Positions 12,291 to 26,899 of a stretch of DNA of 64,000 nucleotides are shown here, one piece after another. The stretch's first letter is position 1. Each line of letters begins with the position of its first letter. The DNA comes from Septoria linicola (taxonomy: Eukaryota; Ascomycota; Dothideomycetes; Mycosphaerellales; Mycosphaerellaceae), in NCBI GenBank assembly GCA_024114885.1, contig CP099421.1, positions 2,852,001 through 2,916,000 of the forward strand, in the 5' to 3' direction. The notes under the pieces were generated by a model, which did not search any database, was not told where the DNA came from, and saw only the letters and a list, made by a program, of their open reading frames with translations. A program made the translations under genes and the position numbers.

Positions 12291-15200
12291 GTATAACTAT
12301 CTCGTAGTAGTAGCTATCGAAGGTAACGTTACTAAATTTAGCTAAAATAGTTAACTTAAGAAGCTTCTACTAGCTACTAGCGAAGCTAAGTAGCTTATAC
12401 TAGCGAGTAAGACTTATACTAGAGTATTAGGTATAGTTTTAAAGATACTATACTAGTATCTTAGTCGAGCTAGGGTTTAAATTATAGAGGCGAATACTTA
12501 ATAATTACTTATAGGAAGCTTAGAGAAGTAGAGCTAACTATCTAAGAACCTAGACTCTACGATAAGGTTATTTCTAATAAAGTAGACGACGAGCTTAGTA
12601 AGGAGACGTACGTTATCTTAGCTACTATTAATATAGTAGTAGAGAAAGCTCGTAATAAAGAAGCTATAGGGTAGTAGAAGCTAGATAATTATATTAGCGT
12701 CTATACTCTTTATAAGCGAGTTACTAATAAGATTAAACTAGTAAATATAGATATTACTATAACTAATAGCTTAAACCCTAGTAGATTAAAGGACTAGCGA
12801 CGGACTTATATTAAGAAGGAAGTAGCTATACTACCTAGTACTAGACCTTACGATAGTAAATACTTAACTAAGAGGTTCTTAGTAATCGAGCCTAGATTAC
12901 GCCTTATACCTAAACAGCTTATAAAGTTTAAACCTAGTATAGAACTACTACTAAAGAAGCTAGATTTGTTATACTATATACTAAGGAATCGAGAAGCTAC
13001 CTTTATATAGGACTTTATATATTTAGGCTAAATTAATCCTAATATTACTCTACTATAGAAAATTTAGATAATTCCTTATAAGCTATAGTAGTATCTAGGC
13101 TTTAAGCTAAACCTATTACTATAGTATATTATAGAAGATATACTAAGATAACGAATCTAAGCTAGAACTCTTAAGCTATACTATAGTACCTATCGAAATC
13201 TATACTTCCTTATTAGTAAGAAGATAGAAGTAGGTAAGCTAAAGAAGTATTAGTTAATTAACGTAGCTTAGAAGTTTTATTAAGTTACTATAAGAGATTT
13301 AAACTTACTACCTAACGCTAAGGGTTTCTCTAAGGACTTTACTAGTTACGTACTAGCTTTATTAGTTAATATCTTCTCTAGATATAACTAAATCCTACTC
13401 GATAAGTTATATAGAGACCTTACGAGCTTTAATATACTACTAGGTTTATTATAGTAGATAACGTTACTATAAGGAGCTACGAATTCTATTACCTAGTTCG
13501 TTCGTATTATTAATCAAGTACTTATAGAGTATGTCTCGTATAAGGTATAGCTATTCTTTAATAATATTAGTATTAAAGAGCCTAAGACGAAGTACGATAG
13601 TAAAAAGGTTAAACCTAGCCTCTACTATTACGTTATTAAATATATTATAGCTATAGACGACGTTCTCTATAATATAGAACGAGCTAATATAACTATAGCT
13701 TTTAATAAGTTATAGCTTTATTATAAATAGTTAGTAATTATTAGTTACCTTACTAGTATTAATAGCTACTATCTAGACTTCGTAAGAGTAGTAAAGATTA
13801 AGAAATAGCCGACTCTAGAGAATTAGAAGAAGGTTCGAACCTTCCTTAGCGTAATTATATACTACTATATCTAGGTTAAAGGTTTTACGATTATCCTTAC
13901 TCTATTATTTAAACTCTTATAGAAGGATACTAAGTTTTAATAGACTACTAAATACTAACTAGCTAAAAACATCGTCTTAAAGATACTAGTTTTAGTCCTA
14001 GCTCTAATTACTCTTAACTATAGAGAAGAGGTAGGACTTATTATCGTAGATATAGATTCGAGTAGTAAAGGTTAGAGATATATACTTTCCTAATATAATC
14101 GAGACGAGCTACTTCTCTACTATCTAGTTTAGTATAAGTCTAGCCTATTTAATCTAGTAGAAGTTAAGTATAATACTAGAAAGCGTAAATACCTTAGTAT
14201 ACTAAAGATATTAAAGAAGCTAAAACTATAGCTATTTAGAGTATATTTCTAACTAGAGATTAATATAAATACTCTCGTTTACTAGCTTAATAAGTCTACC
14301 TCTAATTTACTAAATATAGTAATAACGCGCTAGCTAGTATAGATCTACCTCTTTAACTTTAATATTATATATATTCCTAGTAAGAAGTATATAGCTCTAG
14401 ATTCGTTATTAAGGAAGCCTATTACGTCTAAAGATATAGAGGCTATAGAATAGGAAGAAGATATAGATCTAATAATTAACGAATAATTCTTTAATATCTT
14501 TTACGTTAACGCTTTCTCTATATAGGTAATTTAGAGCGAGCTATCTATAATTAATAAGATCTACTCTTAAGAGTTAATAAATATCGCTTTTATACTTATA
14601 TAAATATAAAGATCTAAGAGAGTTTCTAATAACGAATATAAGTAGTTAAGGAAGAAGTATTGTCTATTTTATATTAAGAATAACTAGCTCTAGTACTAAG
14701 AACGAGTAGCTAGACCTCTATAGCGAGTTATTAATAAACCTAAAGCGCGAGCTTATATTATTAGAACGTACTATTATAAGAATAGTTACTATAGCGCTAA
14801 ATAGACATATAATCTTATCTAGAAATAATAGTAGTAGAATAGAGTTTAGGCTTAAATCTTACTTACTATTTAGTAATATACTATTTATAGTCTTTAGTAT
14901 AGACGATAGGTATCTAGAGAACTATAAATCCTACTCTAAGTTATAGTCGGCTAGAGATAGTATATCGATAGCTTATATATTATAAAGAACTATTTATTAA
15001 TAGTTATACGCGAATCTCTATTACGATAGCTAGAAGTATATATATTCTAGTATCTAGTAAAGAGTATCTTCTTAGTATAAATAGTAAGGTTTATATAGGA
15101 AGAGATCTTTTACTAGTAGAGTACTACTATAGAGGTTATTCTCGATAACTATAAGACTAACCTTAGTAAAGTAGAGAAGCTACTACTATCGTATAGTATT

Positions 15201-15756
15201 AAATATATTAATATTTTACTATACTACTCTTAGTCTAACGCTATCGTTAAAGTCAGCTATAAGACGATATTAGATACTTACTTAAAGCTCTCTAATAGTA
15301 GCCTTTATTTAATTCGAGACTATATTCTAGTAGTACTATAGGTAGAGAGAACGATAATAGTCTCTACTACTAGCCTAACGCTATTAGAAGTAATAATTAG
15401 ACATGACGTAGTACTACTAATCGAGCTAGAATACTATATCTTCTAGATTATAGACTAGGACAAGGTTAAGACTAAAGTAGAGCTTCTTACGATTCGAGCT
15501 TAAGCTTTAGAAGCTATAGAAACGACTATAGAAGAAGGACGACTATATTAATAGCGTCTCTAGGAATAGAATAAGGCGTACTTTAATAAATATCGCTATA
15601 TAGATCTTACTATACTAAATAAAGAAGATCTCGTATTAGTATATCGCTCTAAATTAAAGACTAGCTTCTTCTATAAGCTCGTATTTAGGTAGAAAGGCTC
15701 TTTTAGAGTTTCTAAAGTATTATAAGATAGTATATCGTATAAGCTTAAGGAACTAG
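12291..15756 (+). mobile_element. Gypsy R1, pol part (5' truncated; left of R2 insertion)
   Basis: This is the first part of Ty3/Gypsy copy R1, colinear with R2 20,176-23,640 (3,466 against 3,465 bp). The plus-strand frame shows RT (about 13,200-13,700: VTIRDLNLLPNAKGFSKDF, GATNSITWFVRIINQVL), RNase H (about 14,030-14,430: VDIDSSSKG and INTNTLV) and integrase (about 14,640-15,750, ending FNKYRYIDLTILNKEDLVL). All Gln and Trp positions show TAG or TAA. The LTR and gag region found in R2 (15,757-20,175) is missing here: R1 starts abruptly against Copia C. At 15,756 it is interrupted by R2 and resumes at 35,290. Confidence 0.88.
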
Positions 15757-16036
15757 TAGTAAGGTAAAGGCCTACCTATATACCGTACTTAGTAGTTTTA
15801 GTATAAAAGTAAGGTATTAGCTCGTTTCTAAGATAGTAATATTTACTCTACTTGATTAATTTAATATCCTATAGTCCTAGTATAAGGCTCTTAGTCCTAG
15901 GGCTACTATTTTAAGCTCGTTACTACTATTTAATTAACGTATTATAAGACTATTACTCTCTAAACAGGTCTTGTTCTATAGCGACTACTCTTATACCTGC
16001 CTAGGAGGTTAGTATTAGAGTAGTTATTATCTATTA
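15757..16036 (+). repeat. R2 5' LTR (280 bp)
   Basis: It starts TAGTAAGGTAAAGGCC and ends TTATTATCTATTA, so the TG..CA termini are RIPed to TA..TA. Nearly the same sequence recurs at 35,010-35,289 and 40,382-40,660. Confidence 0.88.
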
Positions 16037-16979
16037 ATAGAGCCGAAGGTAGGGCTATCTCTTCTCTCTTACTCTAGAACTAGAAGCGTAGAGGGTAGAT
16101 AGTAGCCTTAAAGTAAGAACTAATATACTATAAATATTAGTAAGAGGCCTAAAAGAAACCTACGTAAGAGGCGACTTAAAGGGCTATAATAATATAGAAG
16201 CCTCTAGAATATAGATATCGCTCTAATCTAGAAAAGTTATAAACCTCTAGTACCTCTTAGTATAGATCTATTTAGTAGTTATCGGATAGATAGTAAGGCG
16301 ACTTACTATATCGGAGATTTACTTAGGGTCTCTATATCTATAATAGTCTTCGATTAGACTCCGGTTTAGTATAAAAACGCTCTCGTTTAGATAGCGTAGA
16401 GGCTATAGGATAGGCTAGACCCGTCTAGGTAATCTCGTATCCTCTAGTATATAGATCGCTTAGAATAAGCCCTAGTATAGCGTTAGATACTAATCGTTTA
16501 GCTAAGGACACTAATTACGTCTAAGGCCCTAGACCTAGTATATAGTATAGGCTAACGTAATATTATACTACTATAGTTATATAGCGAATTACCTAAATAA
16601 GCGAGATAGACGCGCCTAGCTATAAATAGTCGAACTATACGACACGATATACCTTCGCTTATTAGGTATAATTAATACAGCTCTAGTATTATAAAGAAAA
16701 GTTTAACGTTTACCTTCTAATAGCTAAGAAAATTTTAGACTCTTGTTTTTTAGTTATCGTTTTAAATAATAACTATATTTTATTTAAAAACCTTAATTAA
16801 GAAGAGTATAATACACTCTTAGAATATCTTCGAACGAGCTCTATAAGTAAATTAGTATCTATTAGCTAGTCTAAAATACTAGAGAGTAGCTTATCTAACC
16901 TACTTAATAAGTAAATTCGAAGATCTCTAGTAAAGCTACTACCTACTTTTACTTTATTCTCTCTACTAGACAACGACAT

Positions 16980-19900
16980 GTCTATAGAAGTAGAGGACTA
17001 AGGAGGCACTAACCTTAACCCTAACGCTAATATCTTTTAAAAACCAAGCTTAGGAGGTAGACTATCTATAGCGTAGTTCTAGCTACTTATAGAGACTATC
17101 TAAGTAACCTAAAGCTAGAAGGTAATTATCGCTTAGGTTCCGCTACTACCTAGCTCGGACTAGAATCCCTTCTTTAATAGAGAGAACGTAACCGAGTATA
17201 TTAAGCGTTTTAAAATACTATATAGGAACTACGCTATTCTACTTATTAATAATAATAAGTAGCTTTATAAGAAGTTACTTACTTAGGTTATAGTTATCTA
17301 ACGTAGACGATACTAGCGCCTTAATAGTTTCTACGACCGAGACTATACTAAGTTTAAAGAGTCGATTATTAAGGAATACTAAAAGTACGACAATATATAT
17401 ATACTTAGAAACTGCTACTATATAGAGAACCTTTATAAGGTTAACTATAGTAAGGATAATAATCTCTTAGAGTACTTAAGGTAGTTTATACTCTACTCTA
17501 ATACTATACCTACTTCGTATATAGACAAGCGTTCTCGTACTCTTCTATTTATATAAGGCCTTCTATTTCGTTTTAGTAAGAGGCTCTAGGCCTATCTTAG
17601 GTTAGATCTTAATAACAAGGACTTGGATTATAGTAAGCTCTTAAAGACAGCCTAGCGTTAGATTAATAGTAATAAGGACTTTAAATTAGAAGTATATAAC
17701 GAAGGTAGTAGAGACGTCTAGTAGTTACACGAAGTAGTAAAGAAGTCTACTCTAAGGCTAAACTCTAAGTTCAAGGCTAGAGAAACAGTAGTCTATAAAG
17801 GCCGTAAACTAGTAAGCGTCGATAATATTACTACTAGTATATAAGACCTCGTGATTACTACGATCTATCGACTCGAAGAAGGAGGCCTATAGCTACTACG
17901 CCTATTAATAGGATAGCGAGCGAAGTCTTACGATCACGACTATCTATATATTCTAAGGCCTACTTATAGCTAGGAGATTTCGATTAACTTAGCTACGATA
18001 GATAATAGGTTAATAATTAAGGCCTACGTAGCGATCGCTCTAAAGATTTTAGGTTATTAGATATATAGGCTCGAAGGTTATATAGCTACAAACTACGAGT
18101 ACCTATAGTAGTTCAAGACTAAGAGCTTAATATATAGAGATCTAAAGACCGGTATTATATACTATAGGACGCCTCGCCTAGGTATAGAAAAGATATAGTA
18201 CTACTAGGACAAGGAACTACTAAAGCTATTTATATTAATAGGAGTATTAGAATAGCGCTATAGGAAGATTAATCTTGAAAATATAGATCGTTTATTAACG
18301 CTAAGAGCGAGCTAGTAGAGGATAGTAAATAAGGTAGCTAGTATCGATAGTCCTATTAATATTAGCTAAGTCGCTTCTATTACGTAGGAAGATTAGGACG
18401 ATCTAATTAGCGCCTACGTAGCTAGAGATAGCGTAAAGACAAAGCGGAACCTGAACTCTTCTCGTCTAGTTAGAGGATAGCTAATAGGAGTATAGAAGCG
18501 AATTACGACCTAGGCTATAGCTATAAGAATCCGCGCTTATCGTTACTCTCGTATTAAAGAGGTTAAAAATAAGAACTAGCTAGCTCCTTACCTTATAGAT
18601 ATAGAGGAGTTAGAGGATTCTTAAACTTAGAGACGTAATAACGATAAGATCGAGGATAAGTAGATATATAACTATCTAAATAGTCTACTAGTTCTAGTCG
18701 CTCCTACGTATACTTAAAAGTAGAAGAAGGCTAAGGAGCCTCTAAAGACTAAGCGTGTAGACAATTACCTTCGAGCTACGTATACTAATAATAACGCTAA
18801 CGTCTTCTAGATAGATAAAATACTCGAATCTAAGATCTAATTAAGCTTAGTAGAGATTATTCTCTATAGCGAGCGAGCGTCGTATTCCTTATAGAGTCGT
18901 GTTCTAAACGATACGGATCTATATAAGAAGCTTAATAAGCTCTATATAAAGAAACGTATAAATAGAGGTAGCGGAGCTAAGATTAGTATATATTCCTTAC
19001 TATCTAAAGCCTTTAGCGAGTAGGTAGAGGAGGAGCTAACGAAAGCTATTTTAGCGACTAATATTAAGGCCTTCTAGGTTACTACTATAGCGATTAATAT
19101 AGTTAAGCCTAGGCCCGCTTCCGAGCTTTATAAGCGAATAGATAATATCCTTCTATTATTTAATAATATCTATTAAATTGTTCTAAGTATCTACGTACCT
19201 ATAAAGTATAGACCTCGAATAATAGCTTATTAGTCTTTAATTAACGAGGAGGCTAAGTTAATAATTATATCGATCGAACACGTTCGAAAGCTTTAAGTCG
19301 GTATAACTCCTCTTAGTAATATTACTATAGAAGGAGTTAGAGGCAAGGTTACTTTTATTAGGTACTACCTAGAGGTGTTAATTAATATCTTTAGTATAAG
19401 AGTTACGATACTATTTCTAGTCTTACTAGCGAACGGCCCGATCTTACTTAGCCGACTATAGGCGTAGTAGGTACGCCTAGCTTCTAAGAACTACGATAAT
19501 AGCTCTTAGGAGAGCTTAATTAGTACTCTAGACGGCCGTATTATTATATTCACCGGTTTTAATAGCTATAGTAATATACGTACTATAGAATAAGTTCTAG
19601 AAAAAGCTAGAGTACTAAGGAACTAGCTCTAGTCGATAGTACGAGTTTAGTAGAGGCTCTAATACTTTTATCGCGTCTAGATTCTATAGAAGTTAGTGTC
19701 TAAACTCTGACTTTTAGTAATTATTAGCTAAAGAATATAGAGTATACTATCGAGGACTCTAGATCTTATAATAGCGAGGAGTAGGAGGAGGGATTATAAG
19801 CTTTTCAAGCTTCTACTACCCTTTCTATATAAGGTTTAGTAGTTAGAGGTAAAAACTCTACTTAGAGGAGTTAGCTAGTAGAACGTTCTATAGTTACCTT

Positions 19901-20175
19901 TTTAAATAATAATTACGTTATACCTCCTATACTATACTTTAAACTATACTAGTAGTATAGATAGATAAGCGATTAGTACTAGTGTTCGTTTATAGTTACC
20001 GATAGCTCTAAACTCCTAGAGAATTAAGTCTTTAACTACCTTACGTAGTAGTTATCGTATATAAAAGTAATCTACTTTAGAGACTATTTTATAGTAGACT
20101 TGATTAGATAAAGTACCTCTCTACGATAGTAGCTCGAACTATCAAGATAGGTTAATTATAGCTAGACTTAAACAT
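16980..20175 (+). pseudogene. R2 gag/protease region (RIP-inactivated)
   Basis: The plus-strand frame reads as protein with TAG/TAA at former Gln and Trp codons. Near 17,180-17,260 the text NVTEYIKRFKILYRNYAI resembles the capsid start of fungal Gypsy Gag proteins, and a long hydrophilic, Lys-rich spacer follows. I did not find a confident zinc knuckle or a clean DSGA/DDGA protease site, possibly because RIP altered it. The region has no counterpart in R1. Confidence 0.65.
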
Positions 20176-23100
20176 AGTATAACTATCTCGTAGTAGTAGC
20201 CGTTAAAGGTAACGTCGCTAAATTCAGCTAAAATAGTCGACTTAAGAAGCTTTTACTAGCTACTAGCGAAGCTAAGCTAGCTTATACTAGCGAGCGAGAC
20301 TTATACTAGAGTATTAGGTATAGTTTTAACGATACTATATTAGTGTCTTAATCGAGCTAGGGTTCGAATTATAGAGGCGAATACTTAATAATTACTCGTA
20401 GGAAGCTTAGAGAGGCGGAGCTAGCTATCTAAGAACCTAGACTCTACGACAAGGTTATTTCCGATAAAGTAGACGACGAGCTTAGTAAAGAGACGTACGT
20501 TATCTCGGCCGCTATTAACATAGTAGCGGAGAGAGCTCGTAATAAAGAAGCTACGAGGTAGCGGAAGCTAGATAATTGTATTAGCGCCTATACTCTTTAT
20601 AAGCGAGTTACTAATAAGATTAAACTAGTAAATACCGATATTACTATAACTAATAGCTTAAACTCTAGCGGGTTAAAGGACTAGCGACGGACTTATATTA
20701 AGAAGGAAGTAGCTATACTACCTAGTACTAGACCTTATAATAGTAAGTACCTAACTAAGAGGTTCTCGACGATCGAGCCTAGATTACGTCTTACGCCTAA
20801 ATAGCTTATAAAGTTCAAACCTAGTATAGAGCTACTACTAAAGGAGCTAGATTTATTATACTATATACTAAGGAATCGAGAAGCTACCTTTACGTAAGAC
20901 TTTACGTATTTAGGCTGAATTAATCCTAATATTACTCTACTATAGAAGATTTAGATAGTTCCTTATAAGCTATAGTAGTATCTAGGCTTCAAGCTAAACC
21001 TATCTCTACGATATATCGTAGAAGATATACTAAGACAACGAATCTAAGCTAGAACTCTTAAGCTATACTACGGTACCTATCGAAACCTATACTTCCTTAT
21101 TAGTAAGAAGATAAAGGTAGGTAAGCTAAAGAAGTATCAGTTAATTAATATAGCTTAGAAGTTTAATCAAGTTACTATAAGAGATTCGAACTTACTACCC
21201 GACGCTAAGGGTTTCTCTAAGGACTTTACCGGTTACGCGCTAGCCTCGTTAGTTAATATCTTCTCTAGATATAACTAAATCCTACTCGATAAATTATATA
21301 GAGACCTTATAGGCTTTGATTTACTACTAGAGCTATTATAGTAGACAACGTTACTATAAGGAGCTACGAATTCTATTACCTAGTTCGTTCGTATTATTAA
21401 TCAAGTGCTTATAGAGTATGTCTCGTATAAGGTATAGCCGTTCCTTAATAATATTAGTATTAAAGAGCCTAAGACGAAGTACGATAGTAAAGAGGTTAAA
21501 CCTAGCCTCTACTACTACGTTATTAAATATATTATAGCTATAGACGACGTTCTCTATAATATAGAACGAGCTAATATAACCGTAGCTTTTAATAAGCTAT
21601 AGCTTTATTACGAATAGTTAGTAATCGTTAGTTACCTTACTAGTATCGATAGTCGCTATCTAGACTTCGCGAGAGTAGCGAAGATTAAGAAATAGCCGAC
21701 TCTAGAGAATTAGAAGGAGGTTCGAATCTTCCTTAGCGTAGTTACGTACTACTATATCTAGGTTAAAGGTTTTACGATTATCCTTACTCTACTCTTTAAA
21801 CTCTTATAGAAGGATACTAAGTTTTAATAGACTACTAAATACTAACTAGCTAAAGATATCGTCTTAAAGGTACTAGTTTTAGCCCTAGCCCTAGTTACTC
21901 TTAACTTTAGAGAAAGAGTAGGACTTATTATCGTAGGTATAGATTCGAGTAGTAAAGGTTAGAGATATACGCTTTCCTAATATAATCGAGACGAGCTACT
22001 TCTCTACTATCTAGTTCGATATAAGTCTAGCCTATTTAACCTAGTAGAGGTTAAGTACGATACTAGAAAGCGCGAATACCTTAGTATACTAAAGGTATTA
22101 AAGAAGCTAAAACTATAGCTGTTTAGAGTATACTTCTAACTAGAGATTAATACAAATACTCTCGTTTACTAGCTTAATAAGGCTACCTCTAATTTGCCGA
22201 ATATAGTAATAACGCGCTAGCTAGTATAGATCTACCTCTTCGACTTTAACGTTATATATGTTCCTAATAAGAAATATATAGCTCTAGATTCGTTATTAAG
22301 AAAGCCTACTATACCTAAAGATATAGAAGCTATAGAATAGGAAGAAGACGTAGATCTAATAATTAATAAGTAATTCTTCGATATCTTTTACGTTAACGCT
22401 TTCTCTATATAGGTAATTTAGAGCGAGCTACCTATAATTAATAGGATCTACTCTTAGGAGTTAATAAATATCGCTTTCGTACTTATACAAATATAAAGAT
22501 CTAAGAGAGTTTCTAATAACGAGTATAAGTAGTTAAGGAAGAAGTGTCGGCTATTTTATATTAAGAACAACTAGCTCTAGCGCTAAGAGCGAGTAGCTAG
22601 ACCCTTATAGCGAGTTATCGATAAACCTAAAGTACAAGCTCGTATTATCAAGGTATACTATTATAAGAACGGTTATCGTAGCGCTAAATAGACGTATAAT
22701 CTTATCTAGAAACGATAGTAGTAGGATAGAGTCTAGGCTTAAATCTCGCTCGCTATTCGGTAGTATACTATTTATAGTCTTCGGTATAGACGATAGGTAC
22801 CTAGAGAACTATAAATCCTACTCTAAGTTACGGTCGGCTAGAGGTAGTATATCGACGGCTTATATATCTCGAAGAACTGTTCGTTAATAGTTATACGCGA
22901 ATCTCTATCGTACTAGCTAGAAGCACGTATATTCTAGTACCTAGTAAAGAGTATCTCCTTAGTATAGATAGTAAGGTTTATATAGAAAGAGATCTTTTAC
23001 TAGTAGGGAGCCGCTATAGAAGTTATCCTTAATAACTATAAGACTAACCTTAGTAACGTAGAGAAGCTACTACTATCGTATAGTATTAAACGTATTAATA

Positions 23101-23650
23101 TTTTACTATATTACTCTTAGTCTAACGCTATCGTTAAAGTCGGCTATAAGACGATATTAGACGCTTGCTTAAAGCTCTCTAATAGCGGCCTTTATACGAT
23201 TTAGGACTATATTCTAGTAGTACTATAGGTAGAGAGAACGATAATAGTCTCTACTACCGGCCTAATACTATTAGAGGTAATAATTAGGCGTAACGTAGTA
23301 CTACTAATCGAGCTAGAATACTATACCTTCTAGATTATAGATTAGGGCAAGGTTAAGACTAGAGTAGAGCTTCTTACGATTCGAGCTCAAGCTCTAGAAG
23401 CTATAGAAATAACTATAGAAGAAGGACGACTACGTTAATAGCGTCTCTAAGAATAGAATAAGGCGTACTTTAATAAACATCGCTATATAGATCTTACTAT
23501 ACTAAAGGAAGGAGATCTCGTATTAGTATACCGCTCTAAGTTAAAAACTAGCTTCTCTTATAAGCTTACGTTTAGGTAGGAAGGCCCTTTTAGAGTATCT
23601 AAAGTATTATAGAGAGGTATATTATATAAGCTTAAGGAACTAGATAGCTT
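20176..23650 (+). pseudogene. R2 pol: RT, RNase H, integrase (RIP-inactivated)
   Basis: Colinear with R1 12,291-15,756. RT is recognisable by VTIRDSNLLPDAKGFSKDF and GATNSITWFVRIINQVL, with the catalytic strand near 21,440. RNase H shows VGIDSSSKG and INTNTLV. Integrase has the C-terminal stretch FNKHRYIDLTILKEGDLVLV followed by an SH3-like KLTFRWEGPFRVSKVL. This order (RT-RH-IN) is diagnostic of Ty3/Gypsy. Numerous in-frame stops make it non-coding. Confidence 0.85.
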
Positions 23651-24059
23651 AAAACGAGAGTATATCTATAAGAGGATAGACCTTAAGAAATATACCTTTC
23701 TATAAGAAAACCTAAAGCTAGTTCTAGATTAGGTTAAACTAGAAGAAGTATCGCTACTAATAGAGAAGGTTATAGAACTAGGCTTTCTACCTAGGTCTAA
23801 GCACCTATAGATCTTTATTAGTAAGCTATTAGTAATAACTTAAGAAGAAAGAGAGAGTTATATACGCTAGCTACTAATAGAGCTTAAAGAAGAAGTAGAA
23901 GACTTAGTAAGCTAAAGGCTAAAGCTAGCCTAGTAGAGCTAAAGAAGCAGAAATTCGATAGGCGATACTTAATTAGAGGCACGAGCTAAGATCTAGCTAC
24001 TAAAGCCTAGCCTCTACTATAAAAGAGCTAATCTTTCTAAGATCGTACTATCTTAAGCG

Positions 24060-24310
24060 CTTCTTTTATTCCTAGAGCTCTAATCTAACCTTCCTAAGTA
24101 CTTCTCTTAGTCCTAAAGCTACTATTAAGCTCTAATCGAAGCTTCCTAAGCTTATAATTTACTAGACTAGTATAAATCTAGCTAAATCTTAGCTATCTCG
24201 AGCTCTTCTTTTAGTCCTAAAGCTACTATTAAGCTCTAATCGGAGCTTCTTAAGCTTCTCTTTTACTAGATTAGTAGAAATCTAGCTAATCCTAACTATC
24301 CTAACGCTAT
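24060..24310 (+). repeat. 104-bp tandem repeat between integrase and accessory frame
   Basis: tcctaaagctactattaagc begins at 24,111 and again at 24,215, with related half-units around it. R1 has the same arrangement near 35,700-35,950. The surrounding 1.5 kb (about 23,950-25,600) shows no long colinear reading frame and may be a spacer or untranslated part of the element. Confidence 0.65.
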
Positions 24311-25934
24311 TTTCTATAGCTAAGATAAGTATCTATATAGCTAGTTACTCTCTTAAGCTTAACTTTTAAGTATAGATTCTATATCTACTAGTTAACCTAC
24401 TATCCTACTCCTTTTTCTAAGTCCCGAGCCTACTATCGCTATAAAAGTTAGCTATCCCGAGCTACTTTCTACTACTAGGTCTTAAAAATCTAAGCTAGAC
24501 CTATACTCTCGAAGCTCTTTTCTACTAGCGATTTCTAAGATTAGTATTATAATCTACCTTCCTAGAGCCCTTTTCTATTACTAATTAGTAAAGTAAGATA
24601 ATAATTATCTGTCCTAAAGGTCTTTTTACTACTAATTTTCGCCTAACTAAAGGAATTACTAAAAATATTAGTTTCTAATAGAGAATTCTTAAAGTTTAAG
24701 GTTTTTAGCCTATATAAAGGTAGAGAAGCTTGAATCCTCGGTAATAATAGCTCTAATAGCTCCTTTCTAGCTATTAATTATAGCGCTAGCGGTCTCTTAC
24801 GATATAGAAAGCGCGATCTAGTAAGTCGACTAGGTATATGAAAAATAAAGCTCTTTTAAGTTAGTAGAGGTAACGACGATAGTATCTAAGTCTTAGTCCT
24901 TATTAGCGATAGTAAGATATATACTATAGTAGTTAGTAGTAGCGTTAGTAGTATACGACGGCTACGGAAGCGTTAAGGTAAAGTAAACTTTTAGTTGTCT
25001 TTTTAAACGATAACTAAAACCTTACGTAACTAAGTCCTACGTATAGACCCCTAATCTTAATAGTAGTTACGCTACTACGATAAGGTATATAATTAGACTA
25101 CTTTTATACTCTAAACGATCTCTTCTTTCTTATTAACTATTAATTAGTTACTATAGAGCCTTACTTCTATTAAGTTCGATTCTTATCTTTCGTTACTACC
25201 TAGTAACGCTATATAGCTGTTTATATACGTAAGCGGCAACTAATATAATAGAAAACTCTATAACTAGTTACGCGCTCGACCCTCCTCGCTATTTAAGTTA
25301 CTTATTACTAGTTACGCGCTTTATATCGCTCTAAGCTACTAACCCGACTATTTAAAGACGTTCTCTTTCTCTATCGCGTATAAAGAATAAGACTTCCTCT
25401 TTCTAGCGTTCTTTAACGCCTAAACTATTAAGACCGGCGCTTTCGCCTTCTACCTCGCCTATTCGAAGTCCTATATAAGAACTACTTAGATAAGAGTTCC
25501 TAAAGAAACGATAAAAGATAGTTTCTTTAAGTTCTATATAAGGTATAGCGCTCGCTCGTACTAATCGCGAAGGCTCGCTCGTTAGTTTCTAGGCCTTAAG
25601 CGGATCTCTTACTAGTATAACGAACCTTAATAATACTACTAAAGCTATTCTATCGCTAGAGATACTATAAGACTAAGAGGAGAGCATCGACTTAGTACTT
25701 AAGTAAGTCGAGGAAGTAAACGATAGGATAAAGATCGGCGTATTTAACTTCTTTAAACGCCTCTCTACTAAGATTTTACTAAAGTACCTTAACGCGTAGA
25801 GCGTAAAACGCGATAATATAAAGAAGATACGCTAAGAAGGCCGAGACTTAGTAAAGGAGAGAAACTTGATTTAGTAGTAGCTACGTATAGAGTTTAGGTA
25901 TAAGTAAAACTTCCTCTTCTTTAACTAAGTCCTA

Positions 25935-26212
25935 TATTAAAAGTAGAGGGCGTTTGTAGATACTACACAATGTTAAGGAGGGTATAGCGTAGTAAAGAAG
26001 AATAGGGGATCAATCTTGAACTGACTTATACACATAGTGTAGTAGTAATATACTAGGAACTAAATATAAAGTTAATTAAGTTAATTATCTAAGAAGAGAA
26101 GAGAGAGAAGCAAGATGTACCTCTTGCCAAGCCTTAGGTAAATGCCTTAGGCATCCAGAACTATACTCAGAAGTCTATATCTAGACTAACTATCTAGGAT
26201 ATATTCTTAACA
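25935..26212 (-). repeat. Copia B LTR, left (3' LTR in coding sense; 278 bp)
   Basis: It starts TATTAAAAGTAGAGGG (one RIP change from TGTTAA) and ends ATATTCTTAACA. Its inverted termini match the right LTR. It is preceded by TCCTA. Confidence 0.9.
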
Positions 26213-26899
26213 CTCCTACTCATGCTATATAGTTAGATCTTTCAATAGATTATCTATAGCACTTAAATGCTAGTCCCAATCTTGATTAGTTATCAAGTAC
26301 TTACTTTTCAGACTAATAACTAGACAGCACTAACTATTAATCTAACAAACTTTCTATACTACTATCTCCTATAAAAAGGTAAAAGAAATGCCTTCTATAA
26401 GATCTTCCTCCTCTCTTATATAGGAGTAGATTGTTTAGGACATAGACTATCTAGTAAGTTGCCCCTGTCCTTTCTTATAGCTAATTCTAATAGCTCCCTA
26501 GATTCCTTATAGCCTAGTCCCTTACTTAGTTATATTCTATACAGCTTCTTAGTTCCCTAATAGTCTTTAGGGTGCACTATTCTTAGCTATAGGGATCTTG
26601 TATCAAGCTAGGGAGTAGAGTAACTATATACTAGTGGAGGAGATAATAGCTACTATAGAGGAGGTCTTTAACATTAACTAGTACTTAGCCTTAGGGGGTG
26701 TCTAGTTCAGCTAGGTACCATATAGTAATATTATAGTTAGTAATAGGTCTGACATTAGTAAGGGCATTTAGGACTTTATAAAGTCTAACTAAGGAGGAGT
26801 CAAGTAACTAAAATCTTTCTTTTAGACTCCTCTTAGTTTAGCTCTAAGGCTTGGAGTTATCTTTTGCACATCTCTTATATAAGGTAGAGCTGCCTTACA

